From positions 1-33,587 of the forward strand of contig CAYFHQ010000031.1 of assembly GCA_964342805.1 (NCBI GenBank): a stretch of DNA of 33,587 nucleotides, in the 5' to 3' direction. A program made the position numbers and the translations under genes. The stretch comes from CAYFHQ01 sp964342805. Lineage in GTDB: Bacteria > Bacillota > Clostridia > Peptostreptococcales > Acidaminobacteraceae. The notes beneath the pieces were generated by a model. It did not search any database and was not told where the DNA came from. It was given only the letters and a program-made list of their open reading frames with translations. Of this stretch, positions 7,923 through 16,400 are shown one piece after another; within the stretch, counting starts at the first letter, position 1, and every line of letters begins with the position of its first letter.

Positions 7923-8903
7923 ATGTTTGTAGTAATGAATGAACATACATCTGCAGCGTTTAACCATGCGGCAGAAGAGTACCTAATGAACACATTTACA
8001 GACGATATTTTTATGTTGTGGCGTGCCGAGCGGGCCATCTTAATTGGGGCTTGCCAAAATGCCCTGGCAGAAGTAGACGTGGACTATGTCAAGGAACATG
8101 ACATTGAGGTTGTCCGCCGGACTTCCGGTGGGGGCACGGTATTCTGCGACCTGGGTAACACCAACTTTTCCTTTATCAAGTCAGCTGGGGAAGTGGAGAA
8201 GGGGGACTTTAAACAGTTCGTAAAGCCCATCCTGGACCTGCTTGAAAGCCTGTTCGTACCCGCTGAGTTTACCGGCCGAAATGACATACTCGTAGACGGC
8301 AAAAAAGTCTCTGGCAACGCTCAGTACCGGACAAGAGACCGGATGCTCCACCATGGGACCCTGCTCTATTCAGCCGACCTCTCGGTCTTAGCCAAGGCCC
8401 TAACACCGCACCCACTCAAGTACCAGGCCAAGGGCGTAAAGTCTGTCCGGGCGCGGGTGGGCAATATTCAGCCCTATGTAGAGGGGAGCATGGACATCCA
8501 GGCCTTTAGACATGCCATTAACCAGTATATCCTAGCCCACATTCCAGGGGCGGTGGCCTACCATTTTACAGACAAAGACATTGAGGCGATCGAAAAGATT
8601 GCTGCCAATAAATTTGGGTCCTGGGACTGGACCTATGGACGGTCACCCAAGGTAGCCGTTCAAAATGCCAAAAAGCTAGACGGTGGTGTTGTAGAAACGG
8701 CCTTTGAAGTCAAGAACGGTAAACTAAAGGGCGTCCGCTTCTTCGGTGACTTCCTCTGCAAGCGGGAAATCGAAACCGTAGAAGGCCTCCTAGAAGGCGT
8801 TTCCCACGAAAAAGATGCGATCGCAAGCAAGCTCAACACCCTGGTATTTGACGATTATTTCTACGGCATAGGTGTCGATGAAATCGTAGAATTACTTCTC
8901 TAA
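7923..8903 (+). CDS. lplA: Lipoate-protein ligase A
   Basis: Activates lipoate with ATP and attaches it to the lysine of lipoyl domains such as glycine-cleavage H protein or 2-oxoacid dehydrogenase E2. The 326 residues show the catalytic domain signature RRTSGGGTVFCDLGN, then KKVSGNAQYRTRDRMLHHGTLL with the catalytic Lys region, and a C-terminal accessory domain (from about residue 245), which is the full two-domain size. The start follows AGGAGGGG. lipA lies 27 bases downstream, so the cell can both scavenge and make lipoate. No lipoylated target protein is in the window. Confidence 0.93.
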   Translation: MFVVMNEHTSAAFNHAAEEYLMNTFTDDIFMLWRAERAILIGACQNALAEVDVDYVKEHDIEVVRRTSGGGTVFCDLGNTNFSFIKSAGEVEKGDFKQFVKPILDLLESLFVPAEFTGRNDILVDGKKVSGNAQYRTRDRMLHHGTLLYSADLSVLAKALTPHPLKYQAKGVKSVRARVGNIQPYVEGSMDIQAFRHAINQYILAHIPGAVAYHFTDKDIEAIEKIAANKFGSWDWTYGRSPKVAVQNAKKLDGGVVETAFEVKNGKLKGVRFFGDFLCKREIETVEGLLEGVSHEKDAIASKLNTLVFDDYFYGIGVDEIVELLL

Positions 8904-8930
8904 GGAGATGGGTTCAAGCAAGGAGGACCT

Positions 8931-9800
8931 ATGACAGAAAAACAAAGAATGCGTAAGCCTTCCTGGCTTAAAGTGCGCATTGAAGACCCTAAAAAACTAC
9001 GAAATGTAAGCAAGCTGCTTTCCAGTGCCAACTTAAACACGGTCTGTGAGGCAGCCAACTGTCCCAACCGCTTGGAGTGTTATGGACGAAAGACAGCCAC
9101 TTTTATGATCTTAGGGCGGACCTGTACCCGTAACTGTACCTTCTGTAATGTGACCGGTGGAGCACCCGACCTCCTGGACCCAGACGAACCCATGCGGGTG
9201 GCGTCTGCAGTCCGTGAGCTGGGCCTTCGCCATGCAGTCATTACCTCAGTAACCCGGGACGACCTGGAAGACGGCGGTTCTGGCCAGTTTGCCAGTGTCA
9301 TCCGTAGTATTCGACGAAAGAGTCCAGGAGTGACCGTGGAAGTCCTTATTCCAGACTTCCAGGGGAGTGAAGCTGCCCTCCATATTGTCATGGACCAAAA
9401 ACCGGACATCCTCAACCACAATGTGGAAACCGTTCCACGGCTCTATGATCGGGTGAGGCCAGAAGCCAAGTACAGCCAGTCCCTAGAACTCATTCAGCGG
9501 GCGTCTGAAGCTGGTCTTGTGACCAAGTCCGGATTTATGTTGGGTCTTGGGGAAAAGGACGAGGAAGTGGAAGCCCTCCTAAAGGACCTGAGAGCCCATG
9601 GCTGTGACCTGGTTACCATTGGCCAGTACCTGCCGCCGTCCAAGGACCATATTCCAGTGGAGGCGTATGTGACACCAGAAAAGTTCGACCACTGGGGTCG
9701 GGTGGCTAAGGAACTAGGCTTTAAGGACGTGGCGTCAGGACCACTGGTGCGGAGTTCTTATATGGCCGATGAAATGATGAAGGATGAGGCGGAAGCTTAG
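8931..9800 (+). CDS. lipA: Lipoyl synthase (radical SAM)
   Basis: Inserts two sulfur atoms into a protein-bound octanoyl chain. The auxiliary [4Fe-4S] cluster ligands are C39, C44 and C50 (CEAANCPNRLEC), and the radical-SAM cluster ligands are C65, C69 and C72 (CTRNCTFC). The C-terminal RSSY motif carries the Ser that also binds the auxiliary cluster. At 289 residues it is of normal size. The SD AAGGAGG lies just before the ATG. It forms an operon with lplA and ends at a strong terminator. Confidence 0.96.
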   Translation: MTEKQRMRKPSWLKVRIEDPKKLRNVSKLLSSANLNTVCEAANCPNRLECYGRKTATFMILGRTCTRNCTFCNVTGGAPDLLDPDEPMRVASAVRELGLRHAVITSVTRDDLEDGGSGQFASVIRSIRRKSPGVTVEVLIPDFQGSEAALHIVMDQKPDILNHNVETVPRLYDRVRPEAKYSQSLELIQRASEAGLVTKSGFMLGLGEKDEEVEALLKDLRAHGCDLVTIGQYLPPSKDHIPVEAYVTPEKFDHWGRVAKELGFKDVASGPLVRSSYMADEMMKDEAEA

Positions 9801-9836
9801 GACCGTATCCAACTTGCCAACTTTGTTGATGATCTG

Positions 9837-9872
9837 ACTGCTGGAAGCCTTTTGGCTACCAGCAGTTTTTTA
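9837..9872 (+). terminator. Intrinsic terminator of lplA-lipA
   Basis: ACTGCTGGAAGCC (9837-9849) pairs with GGCTACCAGCAGT (9854-9866) with one mismatch around a TTTT loop, followed by a run of T residues. Confidence 0.88.
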
Positions 9873-9901
9873 TTGTTTCTTGCCACCCATTGAAAGACGT
9901 C

Positions 9902-9945
9902 AAAAAAAAGGAACGATCGCTGGTATTGGGGGTCAGCGATCGTTC
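9902..9945 (-). terminator. Minus-strand terminator hairpin without an obvious gene
   Basis: GAACGATCGCTG (9911-9922) and CAGCGATCGTTC (9934-9945) are perfect arms. The A-run at 9902-9909 becomes a T8 tail on the minus strand, so it is built to stop leftward transcription. No leftward gene is seen between 9946 and 10333. Confidence 0.65.
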
Positions 9946-9961
9946 AGGCTTGAAACAATGA

Positions 9962-10225
9962 ATGTTTGTGGTAGGTGTACAAGCTACCACTTGGGGGGCG
10001 AAGCTTCATTTCCACCACTGGGAAATCACCTCGCTAGGAGTAATGCATGAGCATTATGGACGGCTATTTTTCAATAACCAAGATGATTATAGAACCTGGG
10101 GTTTCCCCTGTCAATGGACTTGGGAAAAGGAAGAAACGTTTTCACAGCCATTTGGACAAATTGCCAAAAGCTTGCAAATGCTCAACAAAATTGGAAATAA
10201 GGTAAAGGATTTCCCGAACCTATAG
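9962..10225 (+). CDS. Doubtful 87-codon open frame, possibly a gene remnant
   Basis: The only sizeable open frame in the gap between lipA and the DUF1189 gene. Its composition is rich in Trp, His and Gln (for example LFFNNQDDYRTWGF), with no recognised family. There is no ribosome binding site before ATG 9962. A later in-frame ATG near 10045 has AGGAG only two bases away. It may be a decayed gene or chance. The rest of the gap, 10226-10333, has a TATACT -10-like box at 10288 that probably serves the next gene. Confidence 0.22.
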   Translation: MFVVGVQATTWGAKLHFHHWEITSLGVMHEHYGRLFFNNQDDYRTWGFPCQWTWEKEETFSQPFGQIAKSLQMLNKIGNKVKDFPNL

Positions 10226-10333
10226 TGGCGAGTCCCATGTCTTCCTTGGAGGTGGATTCTTATACCGGTAAGCATTTAAAGGTGTGATATACTATATCTG
10301 TTAATACACGCTTGCAAGAGCTAGGAGGTCATC

Positions 10334-11158
10334 ATGGAAGAAAAACGTACATACAACTTGTTTCAAAAATTCGTCGGGTCCACCAGTAGTCCCCGATTTT
10401 TTGCTGATATGGTTGGCAGTAAAACCAGCGCAGCCATTGGCTATATTTGTTTATTGACCGTCATATTGAGCCTGGTTACGTCAACCATCTTTGGCCTAGG
10501 CTTTAGGGAGGCCATGGACTTTATCAATACTGGATTTGCTGACAATGCGCCAGAATTTGAAATTTCCGGTGGGGAGTTCCGTATGAGCGGCCCCCAGTAC
10601 TTTGAAATGATCGAAGGAGACGCAGCCATTATCATTGACTTGGAAGACCGCATGTCCCCGAGTCAAATGGAGCAATATACGACAGGGGTCTATATCAACA
10701 AAGACTTCATGTATTCCATTCAGTACGGCCAGTTCCAACAACCCCAGCCCTGGTCCAGTTTCCAAGGCACGGTGATTACCAAGGCAGACACCATTCAGTT
10801 CCTGAATATACTGAGGGATGTATGGGTAGTCTTTATCTTCCTGGGTGTATTATTTGCTGTTCTTGGCAAACTGTTTAGCTCCTTGATTGTCAGCGTTATC
10901 GCCATGGTGGTTTCGGCCATAACCAGTGCCAAGCTGACCTATAGAGATGGCTATATCCTAGGGGTATATGCCATGACTGGTCCAACCCTGCTGAAATTTG
11001 CCCAGAGCATGTTGGCCATTGCCTTCCCAGGTTTAACCATCCCTGGCTTTGGCCTGGTTTACTACCTGATCATTGGTTTTGTCCTCTATGTAGGTATGAG
11101 AGAGTACACCAAACAAAAAGAGGCGTCACCGGACGTGGACCAAGACCCACTGGCCTAG
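10334..11158 (+). CDS. DUF1189-type membrane protein
   Basis: A 274-residue integral membrane protein of unknown function. It starts with a short cytosolic segment (NLFQKFVGSTSSPRFF), one membrane helix around residues 33-55, an extracytoplasmic domain of about 100 residues (GGEFRMSG, a TTGVYI stretch), then membrane helices near residues 155-215 and 230-255 and a charged tail. This topology and the FxKFxxSxxSPRFF start match DUF1189. The SD TAGGAGG lies 6-7 bases before the ATG. It precedes hgcA directly, with a terminator between them, so a shared function is not implied. Confidence 0.7.
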   Translation: MEEKRTYNLFQKFVGSTSSPRFFADMVGSKTSAAIGYICLLTVILSLVTSTIFGLGFREAMDFINTGFADNAPEFEISGGEFRMSGPQYFEMIEGDAAIIIDLEDRMSPSQMEQYTTGVYINKDFMYSIQYGQFQQPQPWSSFQGTVITKADTIQFLNILRDVWVVFIFLGVLFAVLGKLFSSLIVSVIAMVVSAITSAKLTYRDGYILGVYAMTGPTLLKFAQSMLAIAFPGLTIPGFGLVYYLIIGFVLYVGMREYTKQKEASPDVDQDPLA

Positions 11159-11184
11159 ACAAAGGACCAGCATTCAGATATAAA
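11156..11184 (+). promoter_or_regulatory. hgcA: Candidate promoter of hgcAB
   Basis: TAGACA (11156-11161, overlapping the previous stop codon), a 17-base spacer and TATAAA (11179-11184). Transcription would begin near 11191, so the message would start almost exactly at the hairpin that precedes hgcA. Confidence 0.5.
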
Positions 11185-11194
11185 GACATCAATT

Positions 11195-11244
11195 TGTGGC
11201 AGTGGACCCCGAAGGCAAACCGGGCCATCTGCCACAGTTTTTTT
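11195..11244 (+). terminator. Intrinsic terminator touching the hgcA ribosome binding site; possible attenuator
   Basis: TGTGGCAGTGGACCC (11195-11209) pairs with GGGCCATCTGCCACA (11222-11236) with one unpaired base on each side, followed by T7 (11238-11244). The next base begins the hgcA SD GGAGGAG (11245-11251). It ends the DUF1189 gene. Because a candidate promoter lies just upstream, it may also be a leader attenuator of hgcAB. Confidence 0.82.
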
Positions 11245-11254
11245 GGAGGAGAAA

Positions 11255-12379
11255 ATGGACGCATTTCAAACCCAACCCCACCAGCAAGCCTGCTGATCCC
11301 CACCGACTCAGTCTGCCGGGTTGCAGACAGGTTTATATGAGAAGGTCAATAATCGGCCTTGGGACAGTCACTGCCGGACAGGACAAGTGGACACACCCAT
11401 TGGCCAAGTCAGGCAACTGACCACAAGGCTTCAGCCTGTGGACACCCTACAGCACGCCATGGTCCGTGTGGGCATTCAAAGGGACCACTATGCCATAGAC
11501 CCAGGTGTCTACGCCCTGGGGAAGCCCAGTCCCCAGTCGAACATTATTGTTACCGCCAACTACAAGTACAGTGTAGACTGTGTCCGCTCTGCCCTTGAAG
11601 GCAAGGACGCCTGGCTACTGGTCCTAGACACCCACGGGATCAACGTCTGGTGTGCAGCTGGCAAGGGGTCCTTTGGTAGCCAGGAAATCATACGCATGGT
11701 CCAAACTAGACACCTTAACCAACTGGTGACCCACAGACGGTTGATACTACCTCAACTGGGCGCACCGGGCGTCTCTGTGAAGGAGGTCAAGCAGGCCACC
11801 GGATTTGAAGTTACCTATGGCCCTGTCAGGGCTGAAGACCTGACTAGCTTTATGGACGCAAACTATCAAGCAAGCGAAACCATGCGACAGGTAAGCTTCC
11901 GCTGGTATGAGCGTTTGTTGCTGGCCCCTCTGGAATGGGTTAGGGCTATGAAATGGACCCTCCTTTGGCTAGTGATTTGGACGGGCGTCTTGTCCGGAAT
12001 TATGGGACGACCAGACCTGGTCCTGCCGTTTGCCGGCCTCTATCTGGGGGCTACTAGTGTGGCTACAGTGGTCTTTCCCCTTGTTTTGCCTTGGTTACCT
12101 GGACGGGCCTTTGGCCTCAAGGGACTTGTCCTCGGCGGCCTGTGGGTCCTCATCCACACCTTGTGGCTACCACTAAGTAGTTTTTGGTGGGGGCACTTGG
12201 TCTTACAGGGGGCTGTCATTGGCTTCTTAGGTCTTAATTTTACAGGGTCAACAACCTATACCAGCTACTCAGGAACGGAAAAAGAGACCCTGACCTACAC
12301 CAGGGTCTTCGCAGGACTAGGCCTTGTGGCAGTGGTCTTGATCTGTTTGGGCCTAGCCCTTGGAGGAGGTCAGTTATGA
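11255..12379 (+). CDS. hgcA: HgcA, corrinoid mercury methyltransferase, with in-frame TGA (candidate selenocysteine) at codon 14
   Basis: Membrane corrinoid protein that transfers a methyl group to Hg(II). The body is unmistakable: PGVYALGKP, the cap-helix motif NVWCAAGKG whose Cys (codon 133) is the cobalt ligand, LILPQLGAPGVS, TYGPVRAEDL, then a C-terminal region of several membrane helices from about residue 215. The SD GGAGGAG (11245-11251) and ATG 11255 lead into MDAFQTQPHQQAC, then TGA (11294-11296), then SPPTQSAGLQ in the same frame, joining the HgcA body; total 375 codons including stop. A conventional reading must start at TTG 11321, which has no SD. A hairpin at 11311-11328 fits a bacterial SECIS. 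HgcA identity is secure; selenocysteine at codon 14 is an inference. The end overlaps hgcB as ATGA. Confidence 0.9.
11311..11328 (+). promoter_or_regulatory. Candidate bacterial SECIS hairpin in hgcA
   Basis: GTCTGC (11311-11316) and GCAGAC (11323-11328) form a perfect 6-bp stem with loop CGGGTT (11317-11322). There are 20 bases between the TGA and the loop and 22 between the TGA and GGTT. A G in the first two loop bases and this distance match what is known of bacterial SECIS elements. Confidence 0.62.
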
Positions 12380-12645
12380 AGCCAAATCAATATATACAAG
12401 GGGTAGTCAATCTCGCATATGATCCTAAAAAATGTGTGGTGTGTGGTCTCTGTGTTATCGTCTGTCCCCATAGGGTCTTTCAAATGGAAGGCAAGCGGGC
12501 CACCCTTACGGACGTGAACGATTGTATGGAATGTGGAGCCTGCCAGAAGAACTGTCCAGTGGACGCCATCCAGGTCCGGGCGGGTGTAGGCTGAGCCTAT
12601 GCCATCCTCAATGGAAGGTTCTCCGGAGGAGGACCCAAAATCTAG
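12376..12645 (+). CDS. hgcB: HgcB, ferredoxin-like partner of HgcA, with in-frame TGA (candidate selenocysteine) at codon 73
   Basis: Reduces the HgcA corrinoid and is thought to handle Hg(II). It has two CX2CX2CX3C clusters: C20, C23, C26, C30 and C50, C53, C56, C60. The conserved HgcB segment GVGC follows. Here it reads GVG then TGA (12592-12594), exactly codon 73, the position of the conserved Cys73 of Desulfovibrio ND132 HgcB as recalled. Beyond the TGA the frame gives AYAILNGRFSGGGPKI to TAG 12645. This resembles the helix after Cys73 in known HgcB but lacks the usual C-terminal Cys pair. The hairpin at 12605-12630 fits a SECIS. A conventional reading stops at 12594 (72 residues). The SD GGAGGAGG lies inside the hgcA end and start and stop overlap. 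Sec is inferred. Confidence 0.9.
12605..12630 (+). promoter_or_regulatory. Candidate bacterial SECIS hairpin in hgcB
   Basis: Lower stem TCCTC (12605-12609) with GAGGA (12626-12630), an AA bulge, upper stem TGGA (12612-12615) with TCCG (12622-12625, one T-G wobble), and loop AGGTTC (12616-12621). GGTT starts 22 bases after the TGA, as in hgcA. The loop resembles AGGUCU of the E. coli fdhF element. Confidence 0.68.
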
Positions 12646-12685
12646 TTGGCAAAGCCCAACCTTAAACAGCAAAATGAACATAAAA

Positions 12686-12722
12686 AGGCACGATCTAAGC
12701 TTTTGCATCTTAGATCGTGCCT
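12686..12722. terminator. Convergent terminator between hgcB and the minus-strand gene
   Basis: AGGCACGATCTAAG (12686-12699) pairs perfectly with CTTAGATCGTGCCT (12709-12722). The tail is ATTATTT on the plus strand and TTTTTA on the minus strand, so it serves both converging units. Confidence 0.88.
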
Positions 12723-12727
12723 ATTAT

Positions 12728-13357
12728 TTATCCTTTAAGGTCGATAAAGCGACCATGGGCGTTCTCGCCTTCGTCAATGGCTGAGGTGTTGGGCGGGAGG
12801 GGCTTGAGGTCGTGGAACAACTTGTAGAGGCCGGGAAGTAGGTCCTGGCCAATAAAAGCCAAGCGGTCGGGCGTATCATTTAAGGCCTTTCGCAGTTGGT
12901 ACTTGTTAAGGTAGAGCTTGAAGTCCGGTTCCACGTAGAGTCCGATATCCTCCAGTTCGACTATGAATCCACGGATATAGGCTCCAATCACGTCCACATG
13001 GTTGGTTTCGAATACCTTGTCAAAATCGGCCGCAGAATCCATCGCTTCGTTGAATGCCTCCACAAAGGCAAGCAAGTGTTCGTAGAAGTGTTCTTGATCG
13101 TTTTCGAAGGCTTCGATTTCGGATTCCAGCTGCTGCTCCCGGGCGTTGAAACGTTTGTACTCATCACGGTATTTCTGCATGCTGTCATAAAACTGATCGA
13201 TGGACAACATCCGCCCAGATGGTGTACTGGAGTCCGAGTCGCTGGACGCGGACGCCGGTCGAACAGGGCCAATATACGCAGTGTTTTTAATGTACTTAGA
13301 CCGACGGAGGTGGCGTCCAGTTTGACTACTGGCTTGTTTGCGAGCAACTTTTAGCAT
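12728..13357 (-). CDS. Unknown 209-residue protein with a central coiled coil
   Basis: No family recognised. It has a basic N-terminus (KVARKQASSQTGRHLRR), a Ser/Pro/Asp-rich low-complexity linker to about residue 50, then a long charged helical region (YDSMQKYRDEYKRFNAREQQ and onward) with coiled-coil character. A helical C-terminal half follows, with YLNKYQLRKAL and LLPGLYKLFHDLKPLPP. No signal peptide or membrane helix was seen. The SD AAAGGAGGTGG before ATG 13357 is very strong. It is transcribed away from the large gene at 13471 and ends at the shared terminator with hgcB. The pattern suggests a cytosolic structural or scaffold protein, but this is only an impression. Confidence 0.8.
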   Translation of the reverse strand: MLKVARKQASSQTGRHLRRSKYIKNTAYIGPVRPASASSDSDSSTPSGRMLSIDQFYDSMQKYRDEYKRFNAREQQLESEIEAFENDQEHFYEHLLAFVEAFNEAMDSAADFDKVFETNHVDVIGAYIRGFIVELEDIGLYVEPDFKLYLNKYQLRKALNDTPDRLAFIGQDLLPGLYKLFHDLKPLPPNTSAIDEGENAHGRFIDLKG

Positions 13358-13470
13358 ATGCCCACCTCCTTTGTATGGTTATCGGTGAAAACCCCTCTCA
13401 ACTTGAGGGTTATTTAGGGGATTTGTGATAAAATAAACTCAAACGTTGCAAAAGGAAAGGATGGTAGTCA
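13358..13470. other. Divergent intergenic region
   Basis: 113 bases between oppositely directed genes. It contains a short palindrome CTCAACTTGAG with flanking C/G runs near 13398-13408, and an AT-rich -10-like GTGATAAAAT facing the large gene. No clear -35 box was found. Confidence 0.4.
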
Positions 13471-16400
13471 ATGGATTCTACCCGCTTTGATATATTGCGT
13501 AAAAACATCTCCGATGCACTCTTAGATCCCATTTTCTTGCACCGATTCAACATCGAAGAAGGCAAGATGCATCGGTTCTTATACGGAGACCACTTCACCG
13601 AAGAACTCCACGAAATGATCACCCGCAGGGACTATCACTCCCTGTCCCTCCAAAGTGCCATGGAGCCCATTTTGGCCCAGCTCTTTGAGAATGACCGGCC
13701 TGAACATTTTCTCCAATACATACATGACTATGTCCTACATTTGAACTTCCCAGCAGCCAAGGACTTTACACCAAATAAGGAATGGGAAGCCGCAAGCCAG
13801 GTCTACTTGAAGGCCTTTCATATCATGTCCACCTTCCAAAAGACGGCAGACGACGGCACTTGGCAAAGTCAGTACGCCCTAGAATACCTGCCAGAACACG
13901 ATATTACCAATCTGGAAAATGACTGGGAGTACCGCCGATTCATGGAGGCCTTTTCCCGGGAGTACACCTATGAACTCATGAAGCTCAACCAGGAAGTGGT
14001 GGGCTATTCAACCCTGGACCACGTCTGTGGTGTCCACTATATTGCCATGAAGATTGCCCGGCAATTAAAGCGCCTAAAGCTACCCGTTGACCTTGGACGG
14101 GTTTCCGGTGCTGCAGCGGGCCATGATATTGGAAAATACGGCTGTCGCCCCGACGAGATGCGCCGCGTGGCCTACTATCACTACTACTATACGGGCGAAT
14201 GGTTCCGCAAGCACGATATCGTCTATATCCGTAATATTGCCATCAACCATTCAACTTGGGATTTAGAACTGGAAAACCTACCTCTGGAAGCCTTGATCCT
14301 TATTTATGCTGATTTTAGGGTCAAGTCCAATGAAAATCGAAAAATGACCATCTATGGCCTAGACGCTTCCTTCCAGGTGATTCTGGACAAGCTAGATAAC
14401 GTGGACGAAGCCAAGGAAATGCGCTACAAGCGGGTCTATGCAAAACTCAAGGACTTTGAAGAGTACATGATCCACCTGGGTGTGGACGTGGACCCCAACT
14501 CCGACCAGGAAATTCCCGACGGCTATACGCCACACTTTGACCACTATTCCTTGTTGCAGGGCCAGGACATTGTCAACAGTGCGAAAAATGCTTCGATTGC
14601 CCATAACATCAGGCTTATGCACCATTTACGTGACGAGTCTTCCCTGAACAAAATGCTGGAGTCCGCCCGAGACCTCAACAACCTCAGTGGCCTTCGAGGC
14701 TATATTGAAATTCTGGAAGAGTACCATACGTACTTGACCCAGAAGCAGAAACTGATTGTGATCAAGTACCTCTATGAGCGATTGATCATGCCTGAGGAAG
14801 ACATTCGCAAGCAGTGTGCCTCTTTATTGGGTACGGTGATCGGGACCTATGATGAGGAACTCCGTAAGGAACTGCCCAAGGACGCCAATTATGTCCTGCC
14901 GGAAGTCATGGCAGTGGGCCTCTTTGAAAAGTATGTGAATGAGTTCATGTACCCGGACCAGAAAATCTTTGGCAAGCACCGGGACTGGATCAGTTATGCC
15001 ACAGCCAGTATGATCAGTGCTTATTTTAAGGCACAAAAAAATGAGAAAAAACGCAGGGAGTCCTTGGAATTTGTACTGGGCTTCTTTGAAAATACGGCCT
15101 CCCATGGGGACGCCGACTTCTATCTCTTATCCATGATCAAGGGTTTGCCCCTGGGCCAATGTACGACAGACCAGAGGATGGTTGTCCTCCAGTTTGTTTA
15201 TAATCTGATTCAAAATCAGGATATCAATCTGCGTTTGGCCGCCTATGAATCCCTGATTGCCCTCCTGCCTATTCTAAAGGACAAGGTCAGCGAGCGTTAC
15301 CACCTTGACGAAGAACTACTACTGGGCATGGAGCATTCAGAGTACCCAGCAGAAAACTATGCCCGCTTGAAAATGGTGGAGTCCTTTGACCTGGGCAGTG
15401 AAACCTGGGAACAATATGCAGACTACTGTAGGGAAGACCTGGTCAAGTTGTCCGATCTCTTCTTGTCCAACTTGAAGTCTGCAACCCACTTTATACCGAA
15501 GAAGTTCCAAGTGGAGCTCCTCCTCCGCCATACCATCTACAATCAATATGACAATGCCTTCTACACAGCCATGCACTTCTGTAACCTCTTGAAGGTTTCC
15601 GCCTTGGAAACCGTGCGGAATACAGCAGGAGAAGGTTTACTTCAGTTGGTACCCAACCTGTCCTTTGAGCAGAGAAATGATATTGTCATCGAGCTCCTTC
15701 GGGCCCTAGAAATGGAGAGCTTCCAATTTACCCGTTACATTCCCAAGTACCTAGGCCAGTTGCTCTTGTACCTGCAGCCGGTTGAATTTGACGAAATCCT
15801 CGATAGCTTTGAGGAGAAGGTCAAAAAGGCCAACCCGCAGATTATCACCCTCATGTTACAAACCGTCGGAGAGGCCCTGTCTTCCTACTCCAAGTACAAG
15901 GAAATGTGCCAGGGGGACGACAGCGGTTACAAGCAGCGAATGATCAAAATGCTGGGTATCTTGTTTAATGGCTTTGTGAACTACAACCCCAAGGTCAACC
16001 AAACGGCCTTCCAGGTTATTGGCAAGTCCATTTATGCCTCAACGTCCTTGCAACTGGAGGAAAAGCGGGATATCTTCCGGATGACCGCTAAAAAGATTTT
16101 GTCACTCATGGCGGACACGGACGAAAAGATCGAACTGGTCTTCTTCAACAATGCCTCTGGGCTCAAACATATCTACCGCTTTATTTCGGAGTATACCTTC
16201 CAGAATGAGCGTTTGTTAATGGACCCCCACCCCAAGGTGGCCTTTTTCCCAGGAGCCTTTGACCCCTTTAGTTTGAGTCACAAGCAGATTGCCCGAAACA
16301 TTCGCGACATGGGCTTTGAGGTTTATCTGGCTGTGGACGAGTTCTCTTGGTCCAAGCGAACCCAGCCCAACCTGATCCGCCGGGACATCATTAAAATGTC

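Noticed and set aside
11321..12379. HgcA starting at TTG 11321 as a 352-residue protein
   Set aside because: There is no ribosome binding site before TTG 11321, while GGAGGAG and ATG 11255 lie upstream in the same frame, separated only by TGA. Kept only as the fallback if selenocysteine is disproved.
7665..12594. Reassignment of TGA to a sense codon in the whole organism
   Set aside because: TGA is used as a normal stop, for example at the ends of hydC, hgcA, the SRPBCC gene and the YhaN-like gene, where overlaps and neighbours confirm the ends.
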